From Actinomycetota bacterium (GTDB taxonomy: Bacteria; Actinomycetota; Actinomycetes; Actinomycetales; Microbacteriaceae): a DNA stretch of 50,737 nucleotides. A program made the translations under genes and the position numbers. Below, one piece after another: positions 49,657 to 50,737 of the stretch (position 1 is the first letter of the stretch; the number at the start of each line of letters is the position of its first letter). The stretch spans positions 1 to 50,737 of the forward strand of contig RFYI01000006.1 in NCBI GenBank assembly GCA_009921165.1, read 5' to 3'. The notes under the pieces were generated by a model that was given only the letters and a program-made list of their open reading frames with translations, was not told where the DNA came from and did no database searches.

Positions 49657-50616
49657 GTGATGAATACTTCAGCCAATCAAAATCAAGCCTGGGGCATGGG
49701 TCTTGCGACCATTTCCTCCGACGGCACCATTCTGGATACCTGGTATCCAAAACCTCAACTAGGCCCAGCCCCTACCGGTGATGCTGTCTATTTGATGGAT
49801 AAAGACTTCGATGCCCTGATTGGTAAAGACCCTCGACGTAATGTCGAAACCAAGGCGGTTAGAACTGAGATCGATTTAGATGCTCCAGTTTCCTCAACTC
49901 CAGATGCCTATCTAAGACTGCACCTGCTATCTCATTTGTTAGTAAAACCAAACAGCATCAACCTGGATAACCTAATGACCCATTTACCGATAGTGGTCTT
50001 TAGCTCTATCGGTGCCCTATCGGTCGCAGACTACGAACACCTGCTACCAACTCTTATCCGAGCAGGAGTGAGCGTTCATTCCATCGATAAGTTCCCAAGA
50101 CTTGTTGACTATGTCGTACCTAAAGGTGTTCGTATTGCCGACGCTAACCGAGTGCGTCTAGGCGCTTATCTTGCTCAAGGAACCACCATCATGCATGAAG
50201 GCTTTGTGAACTTCAATGCTGGGACTCTTGGCGTTGCAATGGTTGAAGGTCGTATTGCTCAAGGTGTGATTGTTGGCAACGGATCAGATATTGGTGGTGG
50301 AGCCTCGATTATGGGCACACTATCCGGTGGCGGTAAAGAACGAGTAAAGATTGGTGAACGAGCATTGCTTGGAGCTAACGCTGGTGTTGGTATCTCTATC
50401 GGTGATGACTCTGTTGTTGAAGCTGGACTGTATGTAACAGCAGGTACCAAGGTAACCATCATTGATGGCTCAGAAGAGAGAACCGTTAAAGCTGTTGAAT
50501 TAAGCGGTCAACCTAACCTGTTGTTTAGAAGAAACTCTGTAAATGGCAGAGTAGAAGTCTTACCAAGAGCTGGTGTTGGAATTACTTTGAACGCTGCTCT
50601 TCACACTGGTAAGTAA
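49657..50616 (+). CDS. dapD: 2,3,4,5-tetrahydropyridine-2,6-dicarboxylate N-succinyltransferase
   Basis: Left-handed beta-helix hexapeptides; VRLGAYLAQGTTIMHEGFVNFNAGTLG, VGNGSDIGGGASIMGTLSGGGKERVKIGERALLGANAGVGI; start GTG 49657 or ATG 49660. Confidence 0.93.
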   Translation: MMNTSANQNQAWGMGLATISSDGTILDTWYPKPQLGPAPTGDAVYLMDKDFDALIGKDPRRNVETKAVRTEIDLDAPVSSTPDAYLRLHLLSHLLVKPNSINLDNLMTHLPIVVFSSIGALSVADYEHLLPTLIRAGVSVHSIDKFPRLVDYVVPKGVRIADANRVRLGAYLAQGTTIMHEGFVNFNAGTLGVAMVEGRIAQGVIVGNGSDIGGGASIMGTLSGGGKERVKIGERALLGANAGVGISIGDDSVVEAGLYVTAGTKVTIIDGSEERTVKAVELSGQPNLLFRRNSVNGRVEVLPRAGVGITLNAALHTGK

Positions 50617-50737
50617 GAATTTAGTTCTTGAGCTTTAGCTTTCGCATCACTGCAGCCAATAATAATTCTTTGATAAGGACCGCTCTTTAGATCCAAGATT
50701 AGAGCCTGCTGTCCTCGAACCCAATAGACCATCATCT
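50601..50737 (-). CDS. Partial C-terminus of hypothetical protein
   Basis: Open frame into window edge: ...MMVYWVRGQQALILDLKSGPYQRIIIGCSDAKAKAQELNSYLPV*; overlaps dapD 3' end by 16 nt. Confidence 0.4.
   Translation of the reverse strand, partial: MMVYWVRGQQALILDLKSGPYQRIIIGCSDAKAKAQELNSYLPV

Overview
The window looks like a compact, gene-dense chromosomal segment of an actinobacterium. It is probably a Microbacteriaceae-like lineage with unusually modest GC; that taxonomic guess rests on gene content and synteny only. Gene content from left to right: F-ATPase F0 genes (atpH partial, atpF, atpE, atpB, atpI-like); wecA/tagO-like, tsaC, prmC, prfA and rho; thrB-thrC-hom-lysA-argS; a LacI-regulated sugar ABC locus with a GH32/43/68-like glycosidase; tRNA-Arg(CCG) with dedA; rdgB-rph-murI-DUF3039-malic enzyme-HtrA; initiator tRNA-Met; and UPF0182 / PDZ-Lon-like / zincin_2 / E1-like / uvrD2 / nudC genes. 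The right end carries a phosphotransferase, DUF3107, a ferritin-like protein, a DEAD helicase, a PHP phosphoesterase, pepP, an MgtE-N/CBS protein, DUF1003, mrp, an aldehyde dehydrogenase, tatB, an O-methyltransferase, DUF3117 (a 57-aa gene missing from the ORF track), dapE and dapD. I see no rRNA, CRISPR array, transposase, integrase or phage gene. Most of the window is conserved housekeeping. The most interesting signals are architectural: (1) convergent genes almost always end with shared (CTAA/CTAG) or directly abutting stop codons, with only one intrinsic terminator at such a junction; (2) a recurrent TANNNT hexamer 5-7 nt before the start codon, usually without a clear Shine-Dalgarno, suggesting many leaderless mRNAs; (3) dedA starting 2 nt after the 3' end of tRNA-Arg, so tRNA processing could create a near-leaderless mRNA; (4) an orphan E1/cyclodehydratase-like protein with a degenerate nucleotide-binding region next to a zincin-family protein with RELAH in place of HExxH; and (5) a sugar-uptake locus with nested palindromes, a perfect 14-bp intra-operon hairpin and a substrate-binding protein lacking a lipobox. 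I do not see a clear-cut novel defence or biosynthetic system; the E1-like/zincin pair is the best functional unknown.
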